A DNA stretch of 34,885 bases from an uncultured Clostridia bacterium. GTDB lineage: Bacteria; Bacillota; Clostridia; Christensenellales; Borkfalkiaceae. The notes below the pieces were generated by a model. That model was not told the DNA's origin. It did not search any database and saw nothing but the letters and a program-made list of their open reading frames with translations. The DNA lies in NCBI GenBank assembly GCA_904374385.1, contig CAJFGA010000016.1, positions 1 to 34,885 of the forward strand. The letters run 5' to 3'. The position numbers and the translations under genes were made by a program. How positions within the stretch are numbered: the first letter of the stretch is position 1; the number at the start of each line of letters is the position of its first letter. Below are positions 17,753 to 26,133 of this stretch, piece by piece.

Positions 17753-19657
17753 ATGAAATACGGCTTTGTCAAAGTAGCCGCGGCGACGCCTGCACTGCGC
17801 GTCGCCGACGTGCGTTTTAATGCAAAAAAGATTGCGGAGGCAATCGCGGATGCGGATAAGGCAGGCGTGCAGCTGCTCGTTTTTCCGGAACTTTCCTTAT
17901 GCGGCTATACATGCGGGGATCTCTTCGGGCAAAAGGTGCTTTTGGACGATTGCCTGCATGCGCTTCGTTCGTTGGCGGAGGAGACAAAGGGAAAAAAGAT
18001 GCTCGCCTTTGTCGGCGTGCCGATGCGCCTGGGGGGCGTACTCTATAACTGCGCCGCGGCTTTGAACGACGGCGAAGTGCTCGCTTTTATTCCCAAGACA
18101 CATCTTCCCAATTATGCGGAGTTTTACGAAAAGAGAAATTTTCAGCCGTATGCGGGCGAAAATGCGGAAACGGTATTTTTCGGGCGCCGCGTTCCATTCG
18201 GTAACAAAATAATTTTTGCGGATGAAAAAGAGGCTGATTTTACTGTCGCGGCGGAACTGTGCGAGGATCTTTGGGTGCCGTGCCCGCCGTCAGCCGCGCA
18301 TGCGCATGCCGGCGCGAATATCATAGTCAATTTATCCGCATCGGATGAAACGACGGGCAAGGCGGAATACCGTAGGCTGCTCGTGCGTTCGCAATCCGCT
18401 AAAACGGTCAGCGGGTATGTCTACGCGGATGCGGGGGAAGGGGAGTCTTCCACCGACATAGTCTTTTCGGGGCACAATCTCATTGCGGAAAACGGAGAAA
18501 TACTCAAAGAGAGCGTTCTCTTTCAAAACGGCATGATCGTGTCGGAAATCGATGCGGAGAAGCTCTCGTATGAGCGCCGTCGCATCAATACTTTCTATGA
18601 CGGCAGAGATCTTGCCGGGTATATTACCATTTCTTTCAAAGCGGATTCCAAAGGCGAAGATTTGATGCGGCCGCTGGCGAGGCTGCCCTTTGTGCCGCAG
18701 GGCGGGGCGTTGGACGAGAGGGCGGAATTGATTTTGTCCATTCAGGCAGCCGGTTTAAAAAAGCGGCTCGCGCATACGGGTGCAAAAACGGCAGTGCTTG
18801 GGATTTCGGGCGGTTTAGACAGTGCTTTGGCTTTGTTGGTTACCGTGCGCGCATTTGAAAGTCTCGGCAAGGCGCGCAAAGATATTGTCGCCGTGACCAT
18901 GCCTTGCTTCGGAACGACGAGCAAGACATATAATAATTCGGTAAAACTCATGCGGGCGCTTGGCGTTACGTTTAAAACGGTGCCCATTGCCGACACGGTG
19001 CGCGCCCATTTTAAAGATATCGGGCATGACGAAAACATCAAAAATGCCGCCTATGAAAATGCACAGGCGCGCATGCGCACGATGGTGCTCATGGATATTG
19101 CCAACGATACGGGCGGGTTGGTCATCGGCACGGGCGATTTGAGCGAGCTCGCCCTCGGTTGGGCAACGTATAACGGCGATCATATGTCCATGTATGGCGT
19201 AAATGCTTCCGTTCCCAAAACTTTGGTCAAGTATTTGATCGCCTATGAAGCGGCGCGGCTGGGGGGCGAAGCGGAAGAAACGCTGACGGACATTCTCCAT
19301 ACGGAGATCAGCCCGGAACTGCTTCCGCCCGAAGGAGGGAAAATCGTGCAGAAGACGGAGGAATTGGTCGGGCCGTATGAACTGCATGATTTTTATCTGT
19401 ATTATGCCATCCGTTGGGGATTTGCGCCCAAGAAAGTGCTCTTTTTGGCGGAAAAGGCATTTGAAAGCGGGTATGATAAAGAGATGCTCAAAAAATGGCT
19501 GATCCGCTTTTACAAGCGATTTTTTTCGCAGCAATTTAAGCGTTCTTGTCTTCCCGACGGCGTCAAAGTCGGTTCGGTCAGCCTTTCTCCGCGCGGGGAT
19601 TGGCGTATGCCGTCCGACGCGTGCGTCGAAAGTTGGCTCAAAGAATTGGAAGAATAA
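17753..19657 (+). CDS. nadE: Glutamine-dependent NAD+ synthetase
   Basis: Two-domain NadE that amidates nicotinic acid adenine dinucleotide to NAD+. The N-terminal nitrilase-fold glutaminase keeps its triad Glu46 (FPELSLCGY), Lys115 (IPKTHLPNY) and Cys170 (ELCEDLW). The C-terminal synthetase has the ATP loop SGGLDSALAL (352-361) and the GTGDLSELALGWATYNGDH segment. Length (634) fits the long glutamine-dependent form. ATG 17753 lies 9 bases after the recA stop, with only a distant purine-rich GAGGAA, so translation may depend on recA. Together with the NMN deamidase domain of cinA two genes upstream, the operon contains two steps feeding NAD+ recycling: NMN to NaMN, and NaAD to NAD+. Confidence 0.95.
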   Translation: MKYGFVKVAAATPALRVADVRFNAKKIAEAIADADKAGVQLLVFPELSLCGYTCGDLFGQKVLLDDCLHALRSLAEETKGKKMLAFVGVPMRLGGVLYNCAAALNDGEVLAFIPKTHLPNYAEFYEKRNFQPYAGENAETVFFGRRVPFGNKIIFADEKEADFTVAAELCEDLWVPCPPSAAHAHAGANIIVNLSASDETTGKAEYRRLLVRSQSAKTVSGYVYADAGEGESSTDIVFSGHNLIAENGEILKESVLFQNGMIVSEIDAEKLSYERRRINTFYDGRDLAGYITISFKADSKGEDLMRPLARLPFVPQGGALDERAELILSIQAAGLKKRLAHTGAKTAVLGISGGLDSALALLVTVRAFESLGKARKDIVAVTMPCFGTTSKTYNNSVKLMRALGVTFKTVPIADTVRAHFKDIGHDENIKNAAYENAQARMRTMVLMDIANDTGGLVIGTGDLSELALGWATYNGDHMSMYGVNASVPKTLVKYLIAYEAARLGGEAEETLTDILHTEISPELLPPEGGKIVQKTEELVGPYELHDFYLYYAIRWGFAPKKVLFLAEKAFESGYDKEMLKKWLIRFYKRFFSQQFKRSCLPDGVKVGSVSLSPRGDWRMPSDACVESWLKELEE

Positions 19658-19662
19658 TGTTT

Positions 19663-19700
19663 TATTTCCCCGAAGGCATCTTTCGGGGAAATATTTTTTT
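19663..19700 (+). terminator. Terminator after nadE
   Basis: A 12-base-pair stem (19663-19674 with 19682-19693, core TTTCCCCGAA) with a 7-base loop and seven T residues. Confidence 0.9.
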
Positions 19701-19726
19701 GCAAGGAAGGAATTTGGGAAATAATA

Positions 19727-19755
19727 TTGACTTTTGTATCAATATACGCTATAAT
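19727..19755 (+). promoter_or_regulatory. rny: Promoter of rny
   Basis: TTGACT (19727-19732), 17 bases, TATAAT (19750-19755). The leader to the GTG start is about 120 bases; I see no riboswitch fold in it. Confidence 0.85.
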
Positions 19756-19881
19756 AAAAAAGGTATGAATTAAAAAGGGCAGTTTGGCTTTTTTGCGTGC
19801 CTTTGCAGGGCACAGATCGTCGATTGCATCTTTTTTATCCATATACGAATAGTTTAATTTACCTTACAGGAGGCTTATCAA

Positions 19882-21498
19882 GTGTTTTATCAAACCAATG
19901 GCTCCCTGTTTCTGGCAGGTACGGTGGCAACCTGGGTGTTTGCCGTCGTGCTTGTCGTCGCTATTTTAGTAGTCGGCGCAGCCGGTTTTTTGGTGGGGCG
20001 TTTTCTTTATAAGAAAATGTTCTCGAAAAAGATCGGCGATGTTGAACAGACAATCAAAATAATGCGCGAAGAAGCGGAAAATGAATGCCGCGCATTAAAA
20101 AAAGAAGCTATTTTAGAGGCTAAGGAACAGGACTTAAAATTAAGAAACGAATTTGAACGCGAAAGCAAAGAAAAGAGGGCAGAACTCGCCAAATCCGAAC
20201 AGCGGTTAATGCAGAAAGAGGACGTTCTCGACAAAAAAGAGGATGCCCTGCTCAAAAAGACGGAAGCGCTCGAACAGCAGCAGAAGAATCTTGCCCGCCA
20301 GGAAGGCGAGATCAAGAAGATGCAGGAAAAGGTCAATCATCAGCACGATCTGATGATTCAGGAATTGGAGAAAGTCGCGCAGCTCACCCGTGAAGAGGCG
20401 AAAAAACTCTTGACCGAAAATATTCTCGACGAAGCGCGTCACGATGCGGCTGTTCAGGTACGCAATATCGAGCAGGAGGCAAAAGACGAGGCGGACGCCA
20501 ATGCAAAGAAAATCATTAGCCTCGCTATTCAGCGCTGCGCATCCGACCATGCATCGGAGATCACGGTATCGGTTGTACCTCTTCCCAATGACGATATGAA
20601 GGCGCGCATCATCGGGCGCGAAGGCAGAAATATCCGCGCGTTGGAGAATGCGACGGGTATTGAGCTCATCATTGACGATACCCCTGAGGTCGTAATCCTT
20701 TCCGGATTTGATCCTGTAAGAAGAGAGGTGGCGAGGCTTTCCCTTGAAAAGCTTATCAGCGACGGTAGGATCCATCCCGCCCGCATTGAAGAGACTGTGG
20801 AAAAAGTCAAAAAGGAACTTGATCAGCAGATCAAGGAAAACGGCGAAGCTGCCATGTTTGAGGTCGGCATCTTCGGATTGCATCCCGAAATCATCAAGCT
20901 GCTCGGCAGACTGAAATATCGGACGAGTTACGGTCAAAATGTGTACAAACATTCGATCGAAGTTGCACAGCTTGCGGGTATGATGGCTGCGGAACTGGGC
21001 TTGGATGTCAACCTTGCGAAAAGGGCGGGGCTGCTGCACGATATCGGCAAGGCGGTCGATCACGAACAGGAAGGAACGCATATCCAAATCGGTGCAGATA
21101 TCGCCAAAAAGTATAAAGAGAATGCGAATGTCGTCAATGCGATCATGGCGCACCACGGCGACGTAGAGCCGAAAACGGTCGAAGCCGTGCTTGTACAGGC
21201 GGCCGATGCTGTTTCGGGCGCACGCCCCGGCGCAAGGCGCGAGACGAGCACGAACTACGTTAAACGCCTTGAGCAGCTCGAACAGATCGCCGCGTCCTTT
21301 AAGGGCGTCGAAAAGAGTTATGCGATCCAGGCAGGCAGGGAAGTGCGCGTGATCGTCAAACCCGAACAGATCGACGACGCGCAGACCCTTTTCCTTGCAA
21401 AAGATATCGCCAAGAAAATCGAGCACGAACTCGAATATCCCGGGCAGATCAAGGTCAACGTCATCCGCGAATATCGAAGCGTGGAATATGCAAAATAA
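19882..21498 (+). CDS. rny: Ribonuclease Y
   Basis: Membrane-anchored endoribonuclease that starts bulk mRNA decay in Firmicutes. Architecture in order: an N-terminal transmembrane helix (about 12-42), a long charged coiled coil (about 50-205), a KH RNA-binding domain with the GREGRN loop at 245-250, and an HD domain with HSIEVAQ (357-363) and the metal-binding HD pair at 386-387 in LLHDIGK. The C-terminus is the usual [15 protein letters not shown] block. At 538 residues it is normal. GTG 19882 is set by AGGAGG (19868-19873) 8 bases upstream. It has its own promoter and terminator and is therefore monocistronic. Confidence 0.97.
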   Translation: MFYQTNGSLFLAGTVATWVFAVVLVVAILVVGAAGFLVGRFLYKKMFSKKIGDVEQTIKIMREEAENECRALKKEAILEAKEQDLKLRNEFERESKEKRAELAKSEQRLMQKEDVLDKKEDALLKKTEALEQQQKNLARQEGEIKKMQEKVNHQHDLMIQELEKVAQLTREEAKKLLTENILDEARHDAAVQVRNIEQEAKDEADANAKKIISLAIQRCASDHASEITVSVVPLPNDDMKARIIGREGRNIRALENATGIELIIDDTPEVVILSGFDPVRREVARLSLEKLISDGRIHPARIEETVEKVKKELDQQIKENGEAAMFEVGIFGLHPEIIKLLGRLKYRTSYGQNVYKHSIEVAQLAGMMAAELGLDVNLAKRAGLLHDIGKAVDHEQEGTHIQIGADIAKKYKENANVVNAIMAHHGDVEPKTVEAVLVQAADAVSGARPGARRETSTNYVKRLEQLEQIAASFKGVEKSYAIQAGREVRVIVKPEQIDDAQTLFLAKDIAKKIEHELEYPGQIKVNVIREYRSVEYAK

Positions 21499-21517
21499 TA
21501 TTGAAATTTGAAAACAA

Positions 21518-21555
21518 AAAGCGGAGATATTTTTCTCCGCTTTATTTGTTTAAAA
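21518..21555 (+). terminator. rny: Terminator after rny
   Basis: AAAGCGGAGA (21518-21527) pairs with TCTCCGCTTT (21534-21543) across a 6-base loop, followed by ATTTGTTT. Confidence 0.8.
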
Positions 21556-21579
21556 AAACCACCGGCTATGCCGGTGGTG
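21552..21579 (-). terminator. Hairpin, terminator-like on the minus strand
   Basis: ACCACCGGC-TAT-GCCGGTGGT (21559-21579) is a near-perfect hairpin with a 3-base loop. On the minus strand it is followed by seven T residues, so it would terminate a leftward transcript, yet no leftward gene is recognisable to its right. GC-rich hairpins of this kind also mark ends of IS200/IS605-type elements, so it may be a mobile-element relic. Confidence 0.55.
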
Positions 21580-21853
21580 GAGAGGTCTTTAACAGCAGCA
21601 AGCGCAAGTATGCAAAAAACTCCGGAGTGCTAAACTGAATATAAGGCTCACGACCGTATACAAAAAAAGCACACAGGAGATGGACTCCTTCTCCAAAGGG
21701 GAAGACCAGATAAAAACATACGAGCGCTTTTCCTGGCGTGTGGGAGGGGAAGAAGTAAAACTATATGAGCTATTGTTTCATGCCGCGATCGAAGGCTGAA
21801 ACAGGGAAATGAAAGAATCCTATTTGCGCTTTAGATGAAAACATGATCGAGAG
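21580..21853. other. Gene-poor segment between rny and spoIIIA
   Basis: Between the minus-strand hairpin at 21559-21579 and the plus-strand terminator at 21854-21890 there is no recognised gene. All frames are short. The longest plausible reading frame on the plus strand is the 39-codon ORF at 21680. No convincing promoter was found on either strand. The segment could be a decayed mobile element or carry a small RNA; the sequence does not decide. Confidence 0.4.
21680..21799 (+). CDS. Unrecognised short ORF, 39 residues
   Basis: The frame is open from 21593, but its first good start is ATG 21680. The peptide (begins MDSFSKGEDQIKTYERF, ends ELLFHAAIEG) is hydrophilic and charged with a short amphipathic end and has a protein-like composition. 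It resembles no family I recognise. An AGGAG abuts the ATG directly (21675-21679), which is too close for normal initiation, and no promoter is evident. A plus-strand terminator lies 55 bases downstream. It could be a small protein, a remnant of a larger gene, or chance. Confidence 0.25.
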   Translation: MDSFSKGEDQIKTYERFSWRVGGEEVKLYELLFHAAIEG

Positions 21854-21890
21854 ATCCTCGCATTATGGAAGCGGGGATTTTTTCTTTTTC
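21854..21890 (+). terminator. Terminator just before the spoIIIA promoter
   Basis: ATCCTCGC (21854-21861) pairs with GCGGGGAT (21871-21878), one G-T wobble, 9-base loop, followed by TTTTTCTTTTTC. It ends some plus-strand transcript from the gene-poor segment, or late readthrough from rny, and insulates spoIIIA. Confidence 0.7.
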
Positions 21891-21891
21891 A

Positions 21892-21920
21892 GAATATTGC
21901 GGCAGAGATGTTCATAGAAT
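21892..21920 (+). promoter_or_regulatory. Sigma-E-type promoter for the spoIIIA operon
   Basis: GAATATT (21892-21898), a 14-base spacer and CATAGAAT (21913-21920) match the mother-cell sigma-E consensus (kmATATT, 13-15, CATACAhT) at all -35 positions and seven of eight -10 positions. In B. subtilis spoIIIA is sigma-E controlled, which fits. The start of transcription would lie near 21928, just before the spoIIIAA ribosome site. Confidence 0.75.
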
Positions 21921-21948
21921 ATACGGAAGCCGAAAGGGGACAAGTAGT

Positions 21949-22851
21949 ATGTTGGAATTTCTGACGGATAATCTGCGTGCGGCACTTCGATATGTAAATA
22001 TAAATTTGATATATGAAATGCGATTGCGCGCCGGGAGACCTGTCGTTGTCAGCTTCCGGGGGAACTATGTCTTTTTGGGTGAGCATGGCATTACGGACAA
22101 GCTGGCCGATGCGCTCGTCTGTTCCTATGCGGACATTGAAATGATCATCGAAAGGGTAAGCGAATTTTCCGTCTATTCGGTGACGGAGCAGATGAAGCAA
22201 GGTTTTTTGACGGGCGCCTGTGGGGAACGGATCGGTTTGGCCGGCGCATTTGTTTATGAAAACGGCGCGCCGTCTGCCATTAGGGAGATCACTTCTTTAA
22301 ATATCCGTATTCCGCACGAAGTGAAGGGGGCGGCGGGCGTATTGTTTTCAGAACGCTTTGCCAAGGGGATCGAAAGCTGTTTGATTTTTTCCCCTCCGGG
22401 GCGCGGTAAGACCACAATCCTGCGCGATCTTGTGCGGATGATTTCCGAAAAATACCGCATCAATATCTTGATCGATGACGAAAGAAATGAGATCTCAGCC
22501 GCTTATAAAGACTTTTCGCTCGATGTTGGGGCATTTTGCGATGTACTGCGTTACGCATATAAACGCGATGCGATGGAGGTGGCCGTTCGGACAATGCGGC
22601 CGGATTTGATTTTAATGGACGAACTTGCCAACGATGACGAAGTCAGATTGTGTATTTCCTGCATCCGTAGCGGGGTCAGCGTCATAGCGTCCGCACACTG
22701 TAAAAATTTCGAGAGTTTACGCCGCGCTGCCGCATTTTCGCGGGCGATAGAAGAGAGAGCTTTCGACAGCTATGTGGAATTGGACTCGGCGGGGATCGGG
22801 CAGATCGCGCATATTTACGATGCGGACGCTCGCTGCATATACGGAACATGA
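21949..22851 (+). CDS. spoIIIAA: Stage III sporulation protein AA, ATPase
   Basis: Cytoplasmic ATPase of the SpoIIIA-SpoIIQ channel that links mother cell and forespore during engulfment; related to type II/IV secretion ATPases. 300 residues from the chosen start. P-loop SPPGRGKTT at 148-156, then a LIDDERNEI segment, the Walker B-like DLILMDELANDDEV and an ASAHCKN sensor-type stretch. The frame runs open to ATG 21865, but that codon sits in the loop of the preceding terminator and upstream of the sigma-E promoter. ATG 21949 has AAAGGGGA (21933-21940) 8 bases before it and gives the family's usual N-terminus. Overlaps spoIIIAB by 4 bases. Confidence 0.94.
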   Translation: MLEFLTDNLRAALRYVNINLIYEMRLRAGRPVVVSFRGNYVFLGEHGITDKLADALVCSYADIEMIIERVSEFSVYSVTEQMKQGFLTGACGERIGLAGAFVYENGAPSAIREITSLNIRIPHEVKGAAGVLFSERFAKGIESCLIFSPPGRGKTTILRDLVRMISEKYRINILIDDERNEISAAYKDFSLDVGAFCDVLRYAYKRDAMEVAVRTMRPDLILMDELANDDEVRLCISCIRSGVSVIASAHCKNFESLRRAAAFSRAIEERAFDSYVELDSAGIGQIAHIYDADARCIYGT

Positions 22852-23318
22852 TCAAGATTTTTTTATGCGTGTTGTTGGTTGCGCTGTGTACTGCGTTCGG
22901 TTGGATGCTGACGAGAAAATACCGCCTGCGTAAAAATTTTTTTTACGACCTTGATCTGTTTAATGCGCGGCTGATCAATGAAGTAAGTTATACGAAAATG
23001 CCGCTTTCTTCTTTTATCGAAAAGTACTCTTTCGGGGGAGATTTCGGCAAGCTGCTTGAAGAAAAAAAGGAAAAAGGATTCGTCGCCGAGAAAGCTGAAA
23101 TCGCGTATCTTACCGACGATGAAAAGAATTTTTTGCGCGATTATTTTTTGATGGTGGGAAGGAGCGATTCGGTATCGCAGAAAGAGTACCTCGTTTCGAT
23201 TCGAGCCGAGACTGAGCGTTTGCGCGCGGAAAGCGGAGACGAATGCAAGAGACGAAGTAATTTATATGTACGGTTGGGCTTTTTGTTCGGGCTGATCGTC
23301 GCGATTATACTCGCTTAA
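22848..23318 (+). CDS. spoIIIAB: Stage III sporulation protein AB
   Basis: Small membrane protein of the SpoIIIA complex, distantly related to GspF-type secretion platform proteins. 156 residues (family about 170) with an N-terminal transmembrane helix (about 2-20), a helical soluble middle with the KMPLSSFIEKY and FLMVGRSDSVSQKEYL segments, and a C-terminal hydrophobic helix (LGFLFGLIVAIILA). The FxxLGrsD-type block (here LMVGRSDS) is the recognisable signature. ATG 22848 overlaps the spoIIIAA stop in an ATGA. Confidence 0.9.
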   Translation: MIKIFLCVLLVALCTAFGWMLTRKYRLRKNFFYDLDLFNARLINEVSYTKMPLSSFIEKYSFGGDFGKLLEEKKEKGFVAEKAEIAYLTDDEKNFLRDYFLMVGRSDSVSQKEYLVSIRAETERLRAESGDECKRRSNLYVRLGFLFGLIVAIILA

Positions 23319-23332
23319 ACAGGGGAGGGGTT

Positions 23333-23530
23333 ATGCAGATCGATATCATTTTTAAGATTGCGGCCGTAGGCATCATCGTCACGATCGTCTGCCAGATCTT
23401 GAAAAAATCCGATCGCGACGACATAGCGACCATTGTCAGCTTGGCGGGATTGATCATTGTTTTGACCGTCGTATTGGATATGATCGCCGATCTTTTCGGC
23501 TCGATTCGCAGTATTTTTGATCTGTTTTAG
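23333..23530 (+). CDS. spoIIIAC: Stage III sporulation protein AC
   Basis: 65-residue protein with two hydrophobic helices separated by a charged KKSDRDDIA turn, as in all SpoIIIAC. It is a mother-cell membrane component of the SpoIIIA complex. ATG 23333 follows the strong purine run AGGGGAGGGG. spoIIIAD begins 2 bases after its stop. Confidence 0.94.
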   Translation: MQIDIIFKIAAVGIIVTIVCQILKKSDRDDIATIVSLAGLIIVLTVVLDMIADLFGSIRSIFDLF

Positions 23531-23532
23531 CT

Positions 23533-23925
23533 ATGGAACTTGCCAAGATTATCGGCGTCGCGTTGGTCACGGCGCTCGCTGCGCTGTTTTTGCGGGGGTC
23601 ACGGCCCGAACTTTCGTTTGCCGTCACGATTGCCGGCGCCGTCATTATTCTCCTATTCATTGTCGACATGCTGCAAGCGTCCTTTCAGGTGTTTACGGAT
23701 ATCGCAGAGCGGACGGGCATCGACAATTCGCTGATCAAAATCATAATCAAAATCGTAGCGATCGGATATCTGGTTGAATTCAGTGCGGGCGTCATCGAGG
23801 ATTTTGGGAGTAAAAGTATAGCGGACAAACTCGTGTTGGCGGGGAAAGTCATCATCTTTGCGGTTTCCGTGCCGATCCTGCAGAGTTTATTGGAATTGAT
23901 CGGCGGCTTTTTGGAGCTGATATGA
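23533..23925 (+). CDS. spoIIIAD: Stage III sporulation protein AD
   Basis: 130-residue polytopic membrane protein; the first part resembles SpoIIIAC, then further helices with the conserved IKIIIKIVAIGYLVEFSAGVIEDFG block and an end IPILQSLLELIGG-like (here VPILQSLLELIGG). A component of the SpoIIIA-SpoIIQ channel in the mother-cell membrane. ATG 23533 has no Shine-Dalgarno sequence; with 2 bases from the spoIIIAC stop, reinitiation after spoIIIAC is the likely mode. It overlaps spoIIIAE by 4 bases. Confidence 0.94.
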   Translation: MELAKIIGVALVTALAALFLRGSRPELSFAVTIAGAVIILLFIVDMLQASFQVFTDIAERTGIDNSLIKIIIKIVAIGYLVEFSAGVIEDFGSKSIADKLVLAGKVIIFAVSVPILQSLLELIGGFLELI

Positions 23926-25145
23926 AAGCATTTTTGCAGTCAAAGCGGTGCCGGCTTTGCATGATATTACTTTTGTTTGCCTTTTTGTTGGCATTCGGCG
24001 GCATGGTGGCTGCAGCGGATGAGAGTGCAGAGGGCGCAGAAGAAACGACGGCGGAGGAAGAGCTCGGGCAACAGATCGATGATCTGCTCCAAAATATCGA
24101 TTTAGATGCGCTGGAAGCGTATCTAAACTCTCTTACCGAAGAGCAGAAGCAAATGTTTGGTGAGGGCGGCTTAAAGGACAAAGTTGCGGCATTGCTCAGC
24201 GGCGATTTTGGCACCGATTACAGCAATGTGCTTTCGGCCTTGGCTGCATCTCTCTTCGACGGGCTGAGCGGCCTGCTTCCCGCATTTTGCGCCATTTGTG
24301 CGGTCACGCTGTTGTGCGGCATTTTGACGCGCTTCCGCAGTTCTTTTTCGGAAAAGAGTACGGCAAAACTCATCTTTTTTGTCGGGTATGCTGCCATACT
24401 CGTGCTGATTTTGACTTCGCTTTCCGCTGTAATCGGCGACTGCTTTTCTGCAGTGGATTCTATGCAGAGGCAAATGCAGGCGGCTTTCCCCGTTTTGCTT
24501 ACGCTGATCGCGACGAGCGGCGGCACGGTCTCTGTGGCGGTTTATCAGCCGGCCGTTCTTTTTTTGAGTGAGATCATCGTAAAGGTCATAACCGGCATTG
24601 TATTGCCGCTCGCGGTTTTGGTCTGTGTGTTGGATATGGCGGGAAATATGAGCGAGGAGGTGCGGCTGCAGAATTTCGGCGCTTTGGCGAAAAGCATAAT
24701 CAAGTGGGCGCTCGGCATTTCGCTGACCGTGTTTACAGTATTTTTGACGGTACAGGGCATCACTTCTGCCACTTATGACGGCTTCTCGTTCCGGGCAGCA
24801 AAATATGCGATCGGGAATACCGTGCCCATTGTGGGCGGCTTTTTGAGCGGCGGTTTGGATTTTCTCGTAGCGGGCAGTGTGCTCATCAAAAATTCGATCG
24901 GATCCTGCTGCTTGCTGCTGTTTGCCTCTGTATTGGCGATCCCGCTCGTTCAACTCGCCGTATACAATTTGTTTTTGCGGCTTTCGGCAGCAGTGACGGA
25001 GCCGATCGGCGACAACAAGATCACCGGATTTTTGGCTTCACTATCCTCGACGGTGAACTATTTTACGGCAGGGCTGCTGTGCGTGGGATTCATGTATTTC
25101 ATGACGCTTATTCTGCTGATTTGCTCGTCGAATTCTCTTTTTTAA
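23922..25145 (+). CDS. spoIIIAE: Stage III sporulation protein AE
   Basis: 407-residue permease-like membrane protein, the largest of the SpoIIIA complex. An N-terminal signal/anchor (about 8-32) is followed by an acidic, Glu-rich extracytoplasmic stretch (ADESAEGAEETTAEEE), a helical segment and then about seven hydrophobic helices. GGTVSVAVYQPAVLFLSE and the late GDNKITGFLASLSSTVNYF and MTLILLICSSNSLF blocks fit the family. ATG 23922 overlaps the spoIIIAD stop. spoIIIAF begins 1 base after its stop. Confidence 0.94.
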   Translation: MKAFLQSKRCRLCMILLLFAFLLAFGGMVAAADESAEGAEETTAEEELGQQIDDLLQNIDLDALEAYLNSLTEEQKQMFGEGGLKDKVAALLSGDFGTDYSNVLSALAASLFDGLSGLLPAFCAICAVTLLCGILTRFRSSFSEKSTAKLIFFVGYAAILVLILTSLSAVIGDCFSAVDSMQRQMQAAFPVLLTLIATSGGTVSVAVYQPAVLFLSEIIVKVITGIVLPLAVLVCVLDMAGNMSEEVRLQNFGALAKSIIKWALGISLTVFTVFLTVQGITSATYDGFSFRAAKYAIGNTVPIVGGFLSGGLDFLVAGSVLIKNSIGSCCLLLFASVLAIPLVQLAVYNLFLRLSAAVTEPIGDNKITGFLASLSSTVNYFTAGLLCVGFMYFMTLILLICSSNSLF

Positions 25146-25146
25146 A

Positions 25147-25626
25147 ATGAAAGCGTATATTTTAAGTGTCTGCGGGGCGGTCATTATTTCATCGTTGGCA
25201 GTTATCCTTCTCCCGGAAGGGAGAATGGGAAAATTTATCAACGGCATTTTAAAATTATTTTGCCTTCTGATAATGTTGATCCCGCTTTTCAGCCTCCTGC
25301 GCGACTTTTCTATGCCCGATCAAGATGAAAATACGTCTGGCATAGTACTTGATGAAAATTTCATTGATTATTTTTACAGTCAGCAAGCCTCGCAGGAGGA
25401 GGAGTGGCTGGCGGAATTAATGAAAGAAGAATTTTCCGTTTCTGCAGACGTGCAAATCGAATGGGATTCTGTCGAATATGCGTATGAACGGTCGAAAGTG
25501 AATGTTAAAATTGAAAATTTCGGAATGTACGGCGATGACGAGCATATATTAATTATAAGTGAGATCAAAGCCCGCATAGCCGAAGTTTTGCAAATTTCTT
25601 CGGAGGTCATAGAAGTTTATGAGTGA
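25147..25626 (+). CDS. spoIIIAF: Stage III sporulation protein AF
   Basis: 159 residues: two N-terminal transmembrane helices (about 4-22 and 32-50) joined by the typical LPEGRMGKFINGILKL segment, then a soluble C-terminal domain with a beta-alpha ring-building-like fold ending EVLQISSEVIEVYE. A component of the SpoIIIA channel. ATG 25147 has no ribosome site (upstream is T-rich), so it is probably coupled to spoIIIAE translation, whose stop is 1 base upstream. Its last 8 bases overlap spoIIIAG. Confidence 0.9.
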   Translation: MKAYILSVCGAVIISSLAVILLPEGRMGKFINGILKLFCLLIMLIPLFSLLRDFSMPDQDENTSGIVLDENFIDYFYSQQASQEEEWLAELMKEEFSVSADVQIEWDSVEYAYERSKVNVKIENFGMYGDDEHILIISEIKARIAEVLQISSEVIEVYE

Positions 25627-26101
25627 TTCGGCACAGGCAGGCGGCTTGAAGAAATTGAAATCGGCTAAGCTGCTGGAAATTATGATCGTGCTCATCATTA
25701 TTGTAATTGCGGCGATCGTGCTCTATAATCTGTTTGCGGGAAAAGACAGCGGCGAAGATACAGCCTCTGATTACGGAACACAGTTGGAGTCAAATTTAGA
25801 GAGAGTGCTTTCCGGCATCGAGGGGGCAGGCACCGTTTCGGTCATGATCAGCTTTTCCGACGACGGGGAACGGGTAATTGCGATGGAAACGACGACCTTG
25901 GAGGACGGAACCGTCGTCACGGCGCCGGCGCTCGTCGGTGGAGAGGTCGTGGTGCTCGAGGAAAAGAAACCGGAAATTTCGGGCGTTTTGATCGTTGCGG
26001 AGGGGGCGGGCAGTCTATCCGTCCGATTTAATCTTCTTTCTGCGGCGGCGTCCGTTTTAGATATCGACCAAAGCTTAATCAAAGTATATACGAAGGGATA
26101 A
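25619..26101 (+). CDS. spoIIIAG: Stage III sporulation protein AG
   Basis: 160-residue bitopic protein: a short cytoplasmic start, one transmembrane helix (about 20-40), then the extracellular ring-building domain (LESNLERVLSGIEGAGTVSVMISF...KPEISGVLIVAEGAGSLSVRFNLLSAAASVLDIDQSLIKVY). SpoIIIAG homologues form a large ring in the intermembrane space. The GAGxVxVMI and GVLIVAEGA motifs are family hallmarks. ATG 25619 is preceded by GGAGG about 11 bases upstream, inside spoIIIAF. Confidence 0.93.
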   Translation: MSDSAQAGGLKKLKSAKLLEIMIVLIIIVIAAIVLYNLFAGKDSGEDTASDYGTQLESNLERVLSGIEGAGTVSVMISFSDDGERVIAMETTTLEDGTVVTAPALVGGEVVVLEEKKPEISGVLIVAEGAGSLSVRFNLLSAAASVLDIDQSLIKVYTKG

Positions 26102-26133
26102 GAGTAAAATAGGATCAAAAAGGAGAGACGGAG

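Noticed and set aside
21593-21679. Upstream extension of the 39-residue ORF
   Set aside because: The frame is open but contains no well-placed start codon or ribosome site.
21865-21948. Longer spoIIIAA starting at ATG 21865
   Set aside because: The codon is in the loop of a terminator and upstream of the sigma-E-type promoter; ATG 21949 has AAAGGGGA at 8 bases.
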